DNA of 64,000 bases from contig NZ_CP130701.1 of the NCBI RefSeq assembly GCF_030553075.1, positions 186,001 through 250,000 on the forward strand, written 5' to 3'. The DNA comes from Halomonas sp. I5-271120. GTDB taxonomy: Bacteria > Pseudomonadota > Gammaproteobacteria > Pseudomonadales > Halomonadaceae. Position 1 is the stretch's first letter; every line of letters begins with the position of its first letter. Under the pieces are notes generated by a model that saw nothing but the letters and a program-made list of their open reading frames with translations, did not search any database and was not told where the DNA came from. Positions 50,954 to 60,674 of the stretch are shown one piece after another. A program made the translations under genes and the position numbers.

Positions 50954-52362
50954 TGATCGGCTCCTGCGGCGGGCAGGTTGGCAAGCGATCGGGCAAAGGA
51001 GTCCGGCAAGACAGCACTGGGAGAGTGCTTGGCGACGTCATCGAAGATCGCCATCTCGCTAAGCCAGCGCTCGAATTCCGGGGCCGGCGACAGATCCAGC
51101 GCCCGACGTGCATAGAGGGCATCGTGGAAGGATGTGGTCTGGTAGTTGAGCATGATGTCATCAGAGCCCGGGATGCCCATGATGAAGGTGCAGCCCGCCA
51201 CTCCGAGCAGCGTGAGCAGGTTGTCCATGTCGTTCTGGTCTGCATCGGCGTGGTTGGTGTAGCAGATGTCACAGCCCATCGGCACGCCGAGCAACTTGCC
51301 GCAGAAATGATCCTCGAGTCCGGCGCGAATGATCTGCTTGCCATCGAACAGGTACTCCGGGCCGATGAAGCCGACCACGGTGTTGACCAGCAGCGGTTCG
51401 AAGTGGCGCGCTACCGCGTAGGCGCGCACCTCGCAGGTCTGCTGATCGAGCCCATGGTGGGCATTGGCCGACAACGCACTGCCCTGGCCGGTCTCGAAAT
51501 ACATGACGTTGTCACCTACGGTGCCGCGCTTGAGGCTTCTTGCCGCATCACGGGCCTCGGCGAGTACCCCGAGGTTAAACCCGAAGCTTTCGTTGGTGGC
51601 CTGGGTGCCGCCGATCGACTGGAACACCAGGTCCACCGGCGCCCCCTGCTCGATCGCCTCCAGGGTGTTGGTGACGTGGGTCAGCACACAGGACTGGGTC
51701 GGAATCTGGTACTTACGAATCACCTCATCCATCAGCTTCATCAGCTTGATGCTCTGGGCGACGTTATCGGTCGCCGGGTTGATGCCGATCACCGCATCAC
51801 CGTTGCCGTAGAGCAGGCCATCGAGGATGCTGGCGGCAATGCCGGTCACATCATCGGTCGGATGGTTGGGCTGCAGGCGGGTCGACAATCTTCCGGGCAG
51901 GCCGATGGTATTGCGAAAGGCGGTGGTCACCCTGCACTTCTTGGCGACCAGAATCAGGTCCTGATTGCGCATCAGCTTGCTGACCGCCGCGGCCATCTCC
52001 GGCGTGATGCCGGCCTGAACGCGTGTCAGCATCTCGGGGGTGGCAAGATCGCTCAACAGCCAGTTGCGAAAGTCGCCAACGGTGAGATGGCTGATGGGAG
52101 CGAAGGCCTCTTTATCGTGAGTGTCGATGATCAGCCGCGTGATCTCATCTTCCTCATAGGGGATAAGGTGGTCTTCGAGGAAGGTGCGCAGCGGCAACTC
52201 CGCCAGCGCCATCTGCGCCACCACACGCTCTTCAGCGGAGTCAGCGATGACGCCTGCCAGGCGGTCACCGGAACGCGCCGGCGTGGCCTTAGCCATCACT
52301 TCGGCCAGGTTCTTGAAGCGATGGCATTGACTACCCAGCGTGTAATGATAGGCCTTGGCCAT
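50950..52362 (-). CDS. eutB: Ethanolamine ammonia-lyase large subunit
   Basis: Catalytic TIM-barrel subunit, 470 residues. Landmarks: [20 protein letters not shown] at the start, [32 protein letters not shown] and [18 protein letters not shown]. No microcompartment shell genes, eutA reactivase or aldehyde dehydrogenase lie in the window, so this is the short, shell-free ethanolamine pathway. It diverges from an AraC-type gene that probably controls it. Confidence 0.95.
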   Translation of the reverse strand: MAKAYHYTLGSQCHRFKNLAEVMAKATPARSGDRLAGVIADSAEERVVAQMALAELPLRTFLEDHLIPYEEDEITRLIIDTHDKEAFAPISHLTVGDFRNWLLSDLATPEMLTRVQAGITPEMAAAVSKLMRNQDLILVAKKCRVTTAFRNTIGLPGRLSTRLQPNHPTDDVTGIAASILDGLLYGNGDAVIGINPATDNVAQSIKLMKLMDEVIRKYQIPTQSCVLTHVTNTLEAIEQGAPVDLVFQSIGGTQATNESFGFNLGVLAEARDAARSLKRGTVGDNVMYFETGQGSALSANAHHGLDQQTCEVRAYAVARHFEPLLVNTVVGFIGPEYLFDGKQIIRAGLEDHFCGKLLGVPMGCDICYTNHADADQNDMDNLLTLLGVAGCTFIMGIPGSDDIMLNYQTTSFHDALYARRALDLSPAPEFERWLSEMAIFDDVAKHSPSAVLPDSFARSLANLPAAGADQ

Positions 52363-52567
52363 GATCGTCTCCCAGGGTGAACCCGTCCGCCGGCGACCGG
52401 AACAACCAGATCGCGGCCCCCGGCGGAATGAAACTTGCTTGTATAAAGAGTATCGACGACGCTTCAGCGAGCGTTATCGCTTTCCGGCAAAACGAAATAT
52501 ATCAATAGCAACAAGCAGTTATCTTATGGGAAGGGACAACATGCCCCATGAGGGGGAGTGAGATACC

Positions 52568-53519
52568 GTGTCGCTAGATCGCCAACCATCACAGAATGCA
52601 CCATGGAGGTGCACTTGGGAGGCATGGGATGCCAACGAACACGCCCACAACCTCACCGACTGGTCGCAGGAGTATGATCAATTTAGCAGGGGCGCCTTCT
52701 ACGGGCGTATCGACGAAGTCCGACTGAGCGAGATGCAGGTCTTCAAGGAGTACACCAGCAATGCTCTTGGCCAGCAGTGCAAGGTGTGGCCGGAATCGCT
52801 GTGGATCGGCATTCCCGTCGATGGCCAGAGCTGCCGCATCAACGGGCATCGGGTAGGGGCGCAGGAGGTGATGTGTCAGCCGGGCGGCCATGACTTCGAG
52901 CTGGTGACGCCGGATCGTTTCGGCATCTATGGCCTGGTGGTCAGCCGGCAATGGCTGACCCGGGCCGGCGCCGCCGATGACCTACTGGCGGCGGACCCCG
53001 AGCGCCTGATGCGCCTGCAGCTGCCCGACCATACCCGGCAGGCGGACCGGCTTTTTAATCGAGCGCCTGCTGGGCACGCAGCGCGAGCAGCTGTCGGTCA
53101 AGGTCCATCAGGACATCCTGAGCCTGGCGCTTGCCGAGATCCTGCGCGAGGAAACGCCCAATACCGAGATGCCGCCCAGCTATGGCCACCGCAAGCAGGT
53201 GGTGGATCGCATCAAGGCGCATCTGAACGCCTGCGAGGCGCCGCCGGTGGCCTTGAGCGAGCTGTGCGAGATCGCCCACGTCAGCCAGCGCACCCTGCAG
53301 TACAGCTTCACCAGCATTCTGGGTATCAGCCCCATTCAGTTCCTGCGCCTGACACGGCTCAACCGGGTCCGCCGTCGCCTGAGCGCACCGGATACCGGCA
53401 CTACGGTCAGCCAGGTAGCCGCCGACTGGGGATTTTATCACCTGGGACAGTTCGCCCAGGACTATCGTCAGCTGTTCGGGGAAGCTCCCTCCGTGACGCT
53501 TTACCGCCATGCGGCCTGA
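52568..53519 (+). pseudogene. Frameshifted AraC-family regulator of the eut cluster
   Basis: The N-terminal ~160 residues read in one frame (WEAWDANEHAHNLTDWSQEY to QADRLF) and the rest, including the AraC helix-turn-helix (LCEIAHVSQRTLQYSF, then VSQVAADWGFYHLGQFAQDY), in another. The switch lies at TTTTT, 53052-53056: removing one T joins the frames as RLLIERLLG and gives a 316-residue protein. In the given sequence translation continues in the wrong frame to 53536. GTG 52568 follows GGGGGAGTGAG. The layout resembles EutR-type regulators; it diverges from eutB. Either true inactivation, slippage-controlled, or a sequencing error. Confidence 0.85.
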
Positions 53520-53573
53520 CGGCCGCCCTGCCCTAAACGCCCGCCGAGGGATAATTCATCGCTCACACAACGA

Positions 53574-53599
53574 GGCCCCGGCGTTGGCTCACCGGGGCC
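53574..53599. terminator. Hairpin between araC-type gene and trpC
   Basis: GGCCCCGG and CCGGGGCC with a 10-base loop between convergent genes; T-run weak. Confidence 0.55.
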
Positions 53600-53687
53600 C
53601 GATCTCTGCTGCGTGTGGAAGCTGCCTACCTGAACGCTAGATGCACTCTGAACAGGTGCCATGAAGCGTGAAGCGCCACTGGCCCGC

Positions 53688-54587
53688 TCAGTAGAACATC
53701 GCCTCCAGCGCCGCGCCGGGGTCACCCACGCGCATAAAGGCCTCACCGACAAGAAAACCATGCACGCCACGCTCGCGCATCCGCGCCACGTCCTCGCGGC
53801 CATGGATACCCGACTCGGTGATTACCGTCACGCCCTTAGGTATCCGTTCGAGCAGCTCGAAGGTAGTCTCGAGACGGGTCTCGAAGGTGTGCAGGTCGCG
53901 GTTGTTGATGCCGACCAGAGTCAGATCCAGCGCCAGCGCCCGCACCAACTCCTTGGCATCGTGCACTTCCACCAGCACATCCATGCCCAGCGCCACGGCC
54001 TGGTCATGCAGCGCCTTGAGGCGGGCGTCATCCAGAGCGGCAACGATCAGCAGGATGCAGTCGGCGCCGATGGCCCGGGCCTCGACGACCTGGTAGCCAT
54101 GGGTGATGAAGTCCTTGCGGATCACCGGCAGCCCACAGGCATCCTGCGCTTCGATCAGGTAATCCTCGTGGCCCTGGAAGAAGTCGGCATCGGTGAGCAC
54201 CGACAGGCAGGCCGCCCCACCACGCTCGTAGGCGCGGGCGATGTCGGCGGGGCGAAAGTCCTCACGCATGACGCCCTTCGAGGGCGAAGCTTTCTTGACC
54301 TCGGCGATCACCGCCGGATCACCGGCAGCGATGCGCGCTTCCAACGCGGCGACGAAGCCCCGCGGCGGCGCCTGGCGAGCGGCGAGATCGTGAAGTTCGT
54401 CCTCGCTGACCGCCTGGCGGCGCTCGGCGACTTCCTCGTCCTTGCGCGCCAGGATGCGGGCCAGAATAGTCGGCAGGCGATCTTTAGACGAACGGCCTTG
54501 AGACTGAGCGCCTTGAGACGAAGAGCCTGGAGAGTGGGTGCCTGGAGAGTGAGTGCCTTGAGAATGCGTATCTTGCGCTTGAGTCAT
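53688..54587 (-). CDS. trpC: Indole-3-glycerol phosphate synthase
   Basis: Closes the indole ring in tryptophan synthesis. TIM barrel with [18 protein letters not shown] (catalytic Lys), [34 protein letters not shown] and [15 protein letters not shown]. Monofunctional (no TrpF fused). 299 residues because of a 35-residue N-terminal tail made of Ser-Gln-Gly and His-Ser-Pro-Gly-Thr repeats, encoded by a 15-bp tandem array; no alternative start codon exists before the core, so the tail is probably translated. Confidence 0.93.
   Translation of the reverse strand: MTQAQDTHSQGTHSPGTHSPGSSSQGAQSQGRSSKDRLPTILARILARKDEEVAERRQAVSEDELHDLAARQAPPRGFVAALEARIAAGDPAVIAEVKKASPSKGVMREDFRPADIARAYERGGAACLSVLTDADFFQGHEDYLIEAQDACGLPVIRKDFITHGYQVVEARAIGADCILLIVAALDDARLKALHDQAVALGMDVLVEVHDAKELVRALALDLTLVGINNRDLHTFETRLETTFELLERIPKGVTVITESGIHGREDVARMRERGVHGFLVGEAFMRVGDPGAALEAMFY
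54493..54582 (-). repeat. Six in-frame 15-bp tandem repeats at the 5' end of trpC
   Basis: Units begin at 54493, 54508, 54523, 54538, 54553 and 54568, with a plus-strand consensus near GNGCCTTGAGANTGA. They encode five-residue repeats ([25 protein letters not shown]). Confidence 0.85.
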
Positions 54588-54644
54588 GTCAGACGTTCCT
54601 AGTTTCCAAAGGCCATATTCAAGAGCCGTGCCCAGAGGCCGCAG

Positions 54645-55664
54645 TCAGACTGCAAAGACTCGGGTGAAATCGGCAAGCTCCTTGAGCTTCTCCGCGGGCA
54701 GCTTCGAGGCCTGAGAGTCCTGGGCCATCAGGACGCCTTCCTTGAGGGTATCGGCAACACCCGAGGCATACAGAGCGGCACCAGCATTCAGGGCGACGAT
54801 ATCCGCCGCCGGTCCCTCGCCAACCAGCGACTGCTTGACCAGCGCAAGGCTCTCTTCCGCGGTCGACACCTTGAGGGCGCTAAGCGACTGACGCTCGATG
54901 CCGAAGTCCTCGGGGGCGATCGTGTACTGGGTGATCTCGCCATCCTTGAGCTCAGCCACATGGGTCGGCGCCGCAAGCGAGATCTCGTCGAGCCCGTCTT
55001 CGGCGTGGACCACCAGCACGTGTTCGCTGCCCAGCCGCCTGAGCACCTCGGCCATCAGCGGCAGCAGCTTCGCCGAATAGACGCCCAGCAGCTGATTCGG
55101 CGCACTGGCCGGGTTGGTCAGCGGCCCCAGGATATTGAACAGGGTACGCACGCCCATCTCGCGGCGCGGCCCCACCGCATAGCGCATCGCGGTGTGGTGG
55201 TGGGGGGCAAACATGAAGCCGACCCCGACCTGGTCGATACAGCGCGCCACCTGATCGGCGGCCAGGTCGAGATTGATCCCGGCGACGCTGAACAGATCGG
55301 CACTGCCCGACGAGGAAGACACGCCTCGGTTGCCGTGCTTGGCGACATGGGCTCCCGCCGCCGCGACCACAAAGCTCGAGGCCGTCGAGATGTTGAACAG
55401 GTTGGCACCGTCACCGCCGGTGCCAACGATATCGACGACATTTTCGCCATGCACCGTTACCGGAATCATCAGCTCACGCATCACCTGGGCGGCGGCGCTG
55501 ATCTCTTCGGCGGTCTCGCCTTTCACGGAAAGCCCCACCAGGAAACCGCCGATCTGAGCGTCGGTGGCTTCGCCGGTCATGATGGCATGCATCACGCTGT
55601 GGGTCTGTTCATAGCTCAGGCTCTGGCCGCGCATCACGGCGTCGATCGCCTCTCGCATCTGCAT
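54645..55664 (-). CDS. trpD: Anthranilate phosphoribosyltransferase
   Basis: Second step of the tryptophan branch. 339 residues. VDIVGTGGDGANLFNIST is the PRPP-binding loop; HGNRGVSSSSGSADLF and RTLFNILGPLTNPASAPNQL are family hallmarks. ATG 55664 has AAGGAGAG upstream. Part of trpGDC; trpG ends 45 bases before it. Confidence 0.95.
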   Translation of the reverse strand: MQMREAIDAVMRGQSLSYEQTHSVMHAIMTGEATDAQIGGFLVGLSVKGETAEEISAAAQVMRELMIPVTVHGENVVDIVGTGGDGANLFNISTASSFVVAAAGAHVAKHGNRGVSSSSGSADLFSVAGINLDLAADQVARCIDQVGVGFMFAPHHHTAMRYAVGPRREMGVRTLFNILGPLTNPASAPNQLLGVYSAKLLPLMAEVLRRLGSEHVLVVHAEDGLDEISLAAPTHVAELKDGEITQYTIAPEDFGIERQSLSALKVSTAEESLALVKQSLVGEGPAADIVALNAGAALYASGVADTLKEGVLMAQDSQASKLPAEKLKELADFTRVFAV

Positions 55665-55708
55665 CTTGTCTCTCCTTGCGATCCATGTCGTGGTGTGGCG
55701 ATCAACGT

Positions 55709-56293
55709 TCAACCACGTTGCAGAAAGGTGGCCAGCAACTCGTGGCCCTGACGGGTGAGAATCGATTCGGGGTGGAACTGCACCCCTTCGATATCCAGTG
55801 TCTTGTGCCGCAGGCCCATGATCAGCCCCGGGGTGACATCGTCGTCATCCACCCAGGCGGTGACCTCGAGGCAGTCCGGCACACTGTCCGCGTCCACCAC
55901 CAGCGAATGATAGCGGGTCACCTCCAGCGGGTTCTCAAGGCCAGTGAACACGCCGGTATTCAGGTGACGCACCTTGGAGGTCTTGCCATGCATCACCTGG
56001 GGGGCGCGCACCACCTCGCCGCCGAATACCTGACCGATGGCCTGGTGACCGAGGCAAACGCCGAGGATCGGCACGCGCCCGGCGAAATGGCGAATCACCT
56101 CAAGCGAAATACCGGCTTCACTGGGCGTGCAGGGCCCCGGTGAAATCACGATATGGCTCGGCGCCATGGCCTCGATCTCTTCGATCGTGATGGCGTCGTT
56201 GCGGTGGGTATCGACTTTCGCCCCCAGCTCGGCGAGATACTGCACCACGTTGTAGGTAAAGCTATCGTAGTTATCGATCATCAGCACGGACAT
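55709..56293 (-). CDS. trpG: Anthranilate synthase glutaminase component
   Basis: Class I glutamine amidotransferase supplying ammonia to TrpE. 194 residues. Catalytic Cys in [17 protein letters not shown], His/Glu in [10 protein letters not shown]; opening [20 protein letters not shown]. It probably also serves PabB, since no separate pabA is seen here (inference). First gene of trpGDC, after a terminator hairpin. Confidence 0.95.
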   Translation of the reverse strand: MSVLMIDNYDSFTYNVVQYLAELGAKVDTHRNDAITIEEIEAMAPSHIVISPGPCTPSEAGISLEVIRHFAGRVPILGVCLGHQAIGQVFGGEVVRAPQVMHGKTSKVRHLNTGVFTGLENPLEVTRYHSLVVDADSVPDCLEVTAWVDDDDVTPGLIMGLRHKTLDIEGVQFHPESILTRQGHELLATFLQRG

Positions 56294-56410
56294 GGCTATA
56301 AGATCCTGTTTCTACTCGTCGTCAGTGTGGCTATCAGCCTTCGGTACCCAGATGCTTACTCGGGATGAATCAAGTGCTCATATCCGCCATGCAGGGAACC
56401 AGCAGACACA

Positions 56411-56437
56411 AAAATGCCGCCCTGACGGCGGCATTTT
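56411..56437 (-). terminator. Terminator upstream of trpG
   Basis: AAAATGCCGCC and GGCGGCATTTT around CTGAC; five T follow on the minus strand. It closes the kaiC/GGDEF unit and leaves trpGDC with its own promoter. Confidence 0.85.
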
Positions 56438-56575
56438 CTCCAAAACGTCAGCGCGCCGCCCCCTGTTTAGGACTGCCACCACTGCTGGTTCGGATGTGTG
56501 TGATCTGGTGTTTTCATAGGGCAATAGTGCTGGGCAGGCGTCGCCCCTGTCAAGGCGCAACACGGGCGTGACGCC

Positions 56576-58894
56576 TCACGAGAGGCATGGAGCCGGCATC
56601 CCCTGCCGGACTAGGTCGGGAATCTCCTCGGCCGGGCGTGCGGCACTCAACAAGAACCCCTGCCCAAAATGGCAGCCGATATCGCCAAGCTGCTTATGCT
56701 GTGCCTCGGTTTCGATCCCTTCCGCCACCGTTTTCAACGACAGGTGCCGCCCAAGCTCTGTGATCGCGCTGACAATGCGTCCGCCAGCGCCCTCTTCTTC
56801 CAAGCGGTCAATAAACATCTTGTCGATCTTGAGGGTATCCAACGGCATCGACTGCAAGCGAGCCAATGATGAATATCCCTGGCCGAAGTCATCCAATGAA
56901 AGGTGGAATCCTGCCTCGCTTAACCAGTGCATCGCCTCGGACACTTCATTTGGCGCGTGCATCAGGGTGTCTTCGGTCAGCTCCAGCGACCACCAGCCTG
57001 GATCCGTGCCTTCCCCCGTCACCATGTCGCGAATATGCATCGCCGCTTTTTTGCCCTGCAACTAGCTAACCGACAGATTGACCCCCATCCAGATATCGAC
57101 GCCGTCTCGGCGCCAGGCGGCTATCTGCCGCGCCGCCGTCACCAGGACCCAGTCTCCAATGGCGTCGATCAACCCAAGCTCTTCGGCCAGCGGGATAAAG
57201 GTACCCGGAGAGACCATCTGTCCGTCCGACTTTTTCCACCGGATCAGCGCTTCGACCCCCACGATGTTTCCACCGTCGATCTTCCAGATCGGCTGGTAGT
57301 GGAGGAGGAACTGGTGGGCCTCGAGCGCATGATAGAGCTCAGCCTCCAGAGTCAAACGTTTCTGACGTTCACTTCCCAGATCATCGGAGTAGAACACCAG
57401 CGGCAACCCGGACGACTTGGCCTGGTACATCGCCATGTCGGCCTGCTCGACCACGGTCTCGACCTCGGAACCAAAGTAGGGAAACAGACTGACGCCGATG
57501 CTCGCACCGAGGTGATGCCGGTAGCCCTGAATATCGAACGGCTGTTTCAGAGCTTCATGAATTCTGACGGCCAAGGCCTCGGCGCCTCGGCAAAGACGCT
57601 CGATGCCGTCATCTTCTTCAAGCGATGGCTGACGCGGCTCATCGACCATGACGACAATGAACTCATCGCCTCCCTGCCGGCCCACCAGGTCACCCTGTCG
57701 AAGAGTATGCTGGATGCGTTGGGCTACATGCTTGAGCACTTCATCGCCTGCCGCATGGCCGAGCGCATCGTTGATCAGCTTGAAATCATTGAGATCGATG
57801 AACAGCACTGCCGCGATGCGATCATGCCCATCGTCGGCCGCGACCCGTTTCAAGCGGTGCAGGAGAGAGCGCCGGTTTGGCAATGAGGTCAGAGTGTCGT
57901 TGTAGGCGAGGCGCCGTATTTCCCGCCCCTGGCGTTCACGCTCACGTCGCATCCGCAGCTTGTCCAACCCGAAGGCGAGGTTGTCTGACAAGCGCTCGAG
58001 AAGCTCATTCTCCTCACCTTCAAAGTCGCCCCAGTCCCGGGAGTACACGACCAGAATGCCACTCGGAGTTGACTGGGTTCGCAGCGGCAATAAGATGGCA
58101 CTTCTCAACCCCCAGGCTTCAATCTGCGGCCACCAGGCCGCCATGCGGTGATCCGACATCAAGTCCGGGACGACTTGAGTGCGACCCCTCGAGAGTGCCG
58201 TACCAACGACGGTACTGCCTTGTGGGCTGTCCTCCCAGCGCACCTCTAGGTTGTCGGCATAGCCAGTCGCCGGGCCCGACACCTCGGAAATGGTGATGGT
58301 CGAGGTCCCTTCTTGAGCGAACCCCACCCAAGCCAGCTCATACCCCTCGGACTGAGTGATCATCCGACACACGGCGCTGACCAGACCGTCCTCATCCGAT
58401 TCCCGCAGCATCACCTCGTTGCATGCATGCAGCGTCTTCAAGGCGCGACTCACCCCGGCGAGGGCCTGGCGAGTGAGGTCATGCTCTCGAGACTGATGGT
58501 GCGACAAGTCTCGCAGGCGCAGTAGATTTCGGATCCGGGCGCGAATTTCCGGACCTGTCGTCGGCAGGCGCAGCACGTCTTCCACGGCTTGCCCAAGCTC
58601 TTGCTTGAGCGCGCCGGGCGAGACGCGCTGCCCTGGTGCCAGCAAGAGAACCGGCAATACCACCGGGTGGGCATCGGCACGTAATTGGGCGACATGCTTG
58701 CGCTGATGCCGAAGTGTCGAGGGGTCGAGGATGAGAAGGTCCGCTGCGCCGCTGAAAGGCCTTCCATGCTCGAGTCCGACGGACTCCAGATCTTCATCCC
58801 CGCCGAGAGTCTGGATCAGAAGATTACAATCCGCATTGGATTGAAGGGCGATCTCGACTCGCCAAGGCTGGCCTTGCGGTGCGCTATCCACCAT
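56576..58894 (-). pseudogene. Pseudo-receiver/GAF/GGDEF/EAL protein interrupted by a TAG codon
   Basis: Order of domains: receiver-like 10-130 (DLLILDPSTL; the position of the conserved Lys is Leu in DVLRLP), GAF 150-310, GGDEF 320-510 with RQGGDEFIVVM and an RxxD inhibitory site (399-402), EAL from 525 with VEALIRWKK. After VNLSVS (codon 610) an in-frame TAG (57064-57062) stops translation. The same frame then continues for 161 residues with the rest of the EAL domain: LELTEDTLM, LDDFGQGYSSLARL, KTVAEGIETEAQH. Homologues usually have Gln there, so CAG to TAG is the simplest change. The diguanylate cyclase part is intact. Overlaps kaiC by 11 bases. Confidence 0.88.
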
Positions 58895-60356
58895 TATCCG
58901 CCGATCCTCGGAAAGCCCTGCCGGAGCCCATCTCAGGGTCGCCCCGCAGGATGCCGCGCAGGCCGGTCAAGGGCTTACCTACCTTCAGCCCACCCGCAGT
59001 GATATCGAATTCACGAAGCGTCTTCTCGAAGTCACCCGTGCGCTTCTTCAACATGCCGATGGTCTTGCGGATCTCGCCATCGAGTTCGATATAGCGCAAT
59101 ATCAGCACGGCGTCGGCCAGGTAGCTGATGCCGAGTTCGCTAACTCTCATTTCTCCGCCGGCAATCGAGCCAACCTCGTTGACGAGCAGCACGGTCACTC
59201 CCATATTGCCCAAGTAGCGGCAAAGCGCGTGGGCGTGGGATACCACGTCTTCGCCGCGCACTGACTGCCGATACCCCGAGAGGCTATCGATCATGACCAT
59301 CGTGGCCCCCCGTTCCTCTACTTCACGGCGGACACGCCAGGCGAATTCATCCGGTGTATAGCGCAGTGGCTCGACCGACTCCACCGCGAGTGAATCGTCA
59401 TGCATCATCTCACCCAGCGGTATGCCGACATGCTCACAGCGATGCCGGATCGTCGCGAGGCTTTCCTCGAAGCTGAAGATGACCGAACGCTCTCCGCGGC
59501 TCGCCGCCTCACGCATGAACTGGGCACCGAGCGACGTCTTGCCCACCCCAGTCGGGCCAGAGATGATCGTGACCGTGCCTCGCCCGATGCCACCTCCGGA
59601 GAGAGTATCCAGTTCGGCCACTCCAGAAGGAATCGACTCGGCAACGAAGGGCTGGCCGTGTTCTCCCGGCACCAGGCGCTCAAAGACACTCATGCCTTGA
59701 TCGTTCAAGCGAATGGTATGCCGGCCTTCGGCGAAGCCGGAACCGCGAAACTTCACGACAGACAGCGATCGACCCGACTCCGTGCGGTCAAGCTGCAGAA
59801 TGCCATCGCCGAGATACTGCAGGTCCTCGTCGGCCTCCGAACCGCGTTCCGAGGTAAAAAGCAGGGTCGAGCCGGCATTCGTCAGGTATTCAAGCAGCGC
59901 CATCACCTGCTTGCGGAACTGGAAGGTATCGGGCACCAGGTGACGGAACTGGCTGAGCGCATCGATGAAGACGCGCGCCGGAGGCCCTTCCGGAAATGCC
60001 TCTTCGATACGCGAGCGGATGTCGGGTGGCTCCGCTTCCCAAGGTTCGAGCAGGGTATAGGTCGATTGCCCACGGGTTTGCGCGGTGGGCGAGAGATCAA
60101 TGGTCACTACCCCCTCGAGCGCCATGCCAATGCTCGCCGCATCATTGCGAATATTGCGGTCTGCCTCGCCGAGACTGACCAGCAATGCCCGTTCGCCTTC
60201 CGGCTTGGCGGAAAGAAAATGCAGGCCCAGCGTCGTCTTGCCCGTACCGGGGCCACCTGACACCAGGTATGACCGGCCAGGCAGGAAGCCTCCGTGAAGA
60301 ATTTTCTCCAGTCCCGGAACATCTGTCGTGATGCGTGGCGACGGATTGCTTTTCAT
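58884..60356 (-). CDS. KaiC-like double-domain ATPase
   Basis: RecA-fold ATPase of 490 residues with two KaiC domains. Domain 1: GGPGTGKT (34-41), ARVFIDALSQF. Domain 2: GPTGVGKT (267-274), the Glu pair FSFEES (297-298) and MVMIDSLSGYRQS. In domain 1 the Glu pair is Gly-Glu (SLGEADRN). The autophosphorylation segment reads VSELGISYLAD (405-415), that is Ser-Tyr where cyanobacterial KaiC has Ser-Thr. No kaiA or kaiB is nearby. ATG 60356 follows GGGAGA. It overlaps the GGDEF/EAL gene by 11 bases, so the two are translationally coupled. Confidence 0.88.
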   Translation of the reverse strand: MKSNPSPRITTDVPGLEKILHGGFLPGRSYLVSGGPGTGKTTLGLHFLSAKPEGERALLVSLGEADRNIRNDAASIGMALEGVVTIDLSPTAQTRGQSTYTLLEPWEAEPPDIRSRIEEAFPEGPPARVFIDALSQFRHLVPDTFQFRKQVMALLEYLTNAGSTLLFTSERGSEADEDLQYLGDGILQLDRTESGRSLSVVKFRGSGFAEGRHTIRLNDQGMSVFERLVPGEHGQPFVAESIPSGVAELDTLSGGGIGRGTVTIISGPTGVGKTSLGAQFMREAASRGERSVIFSFEESLATIRHRCEHVGIPLGEMMHDDSLAVESVEPLRYTPDEFAWRVRREVEERGATMVMIDSLSGYRQSVRGEDVVSHAHALCRYLGNMGVTVLLVNEVGSIAGGEMRVSELGISYLADAVLILRYIELDGEIRKTIGMLKKRTGDFEKTLREFDITAGGLKVGKPLTGLRGILRGDPEMGSGRAFRGSADNGG

Positions 60357-60592
60357 GATTCTCCCTAGCGTGATCTCTTCGCCTCGATAAAAGCTGCTCG
60401 ACCGGCGGCACCTTGTATCGCTCAGGCTGATACGACCCTGGAGGCCTTGGCGAAGCGATGTCAGCCAGGCAGCCGGACCTTCTCCGGTGAGAGCCCTAAC
60501 CATACCCAAGCGGCTAGGGAAAGCAACTTGGCTAGCGTCACGCTCAACAAGATGCGCAACGACGGTCTTCGTTCTGCTTGGCCCCATGAACC

Positions 60593-60616
60593 AAAACCCC
60601 GCCACTGGCGGGGTTT
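60593..60616 (-). terminator. Terminator after trpE
   Basis: AAACCCCGCC and GGCGGGGTTT around ACT, with T-run on the minus strand. It separates trpE from the kaiC unit. Confidence 0.8.
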
Positions 60617-60674
60617 GAAGGGCGAGCCAAAACGTGTCGATCGTCAATTAAGTGGTGAAGGGGTATGTCTGCCC

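Noticed and set aside
58884..60356. Complete circadian kaiABC locus
   Set aside because: Only the KaiC-like ATPase is present; no KaiA or KaiB frame lies nearby.
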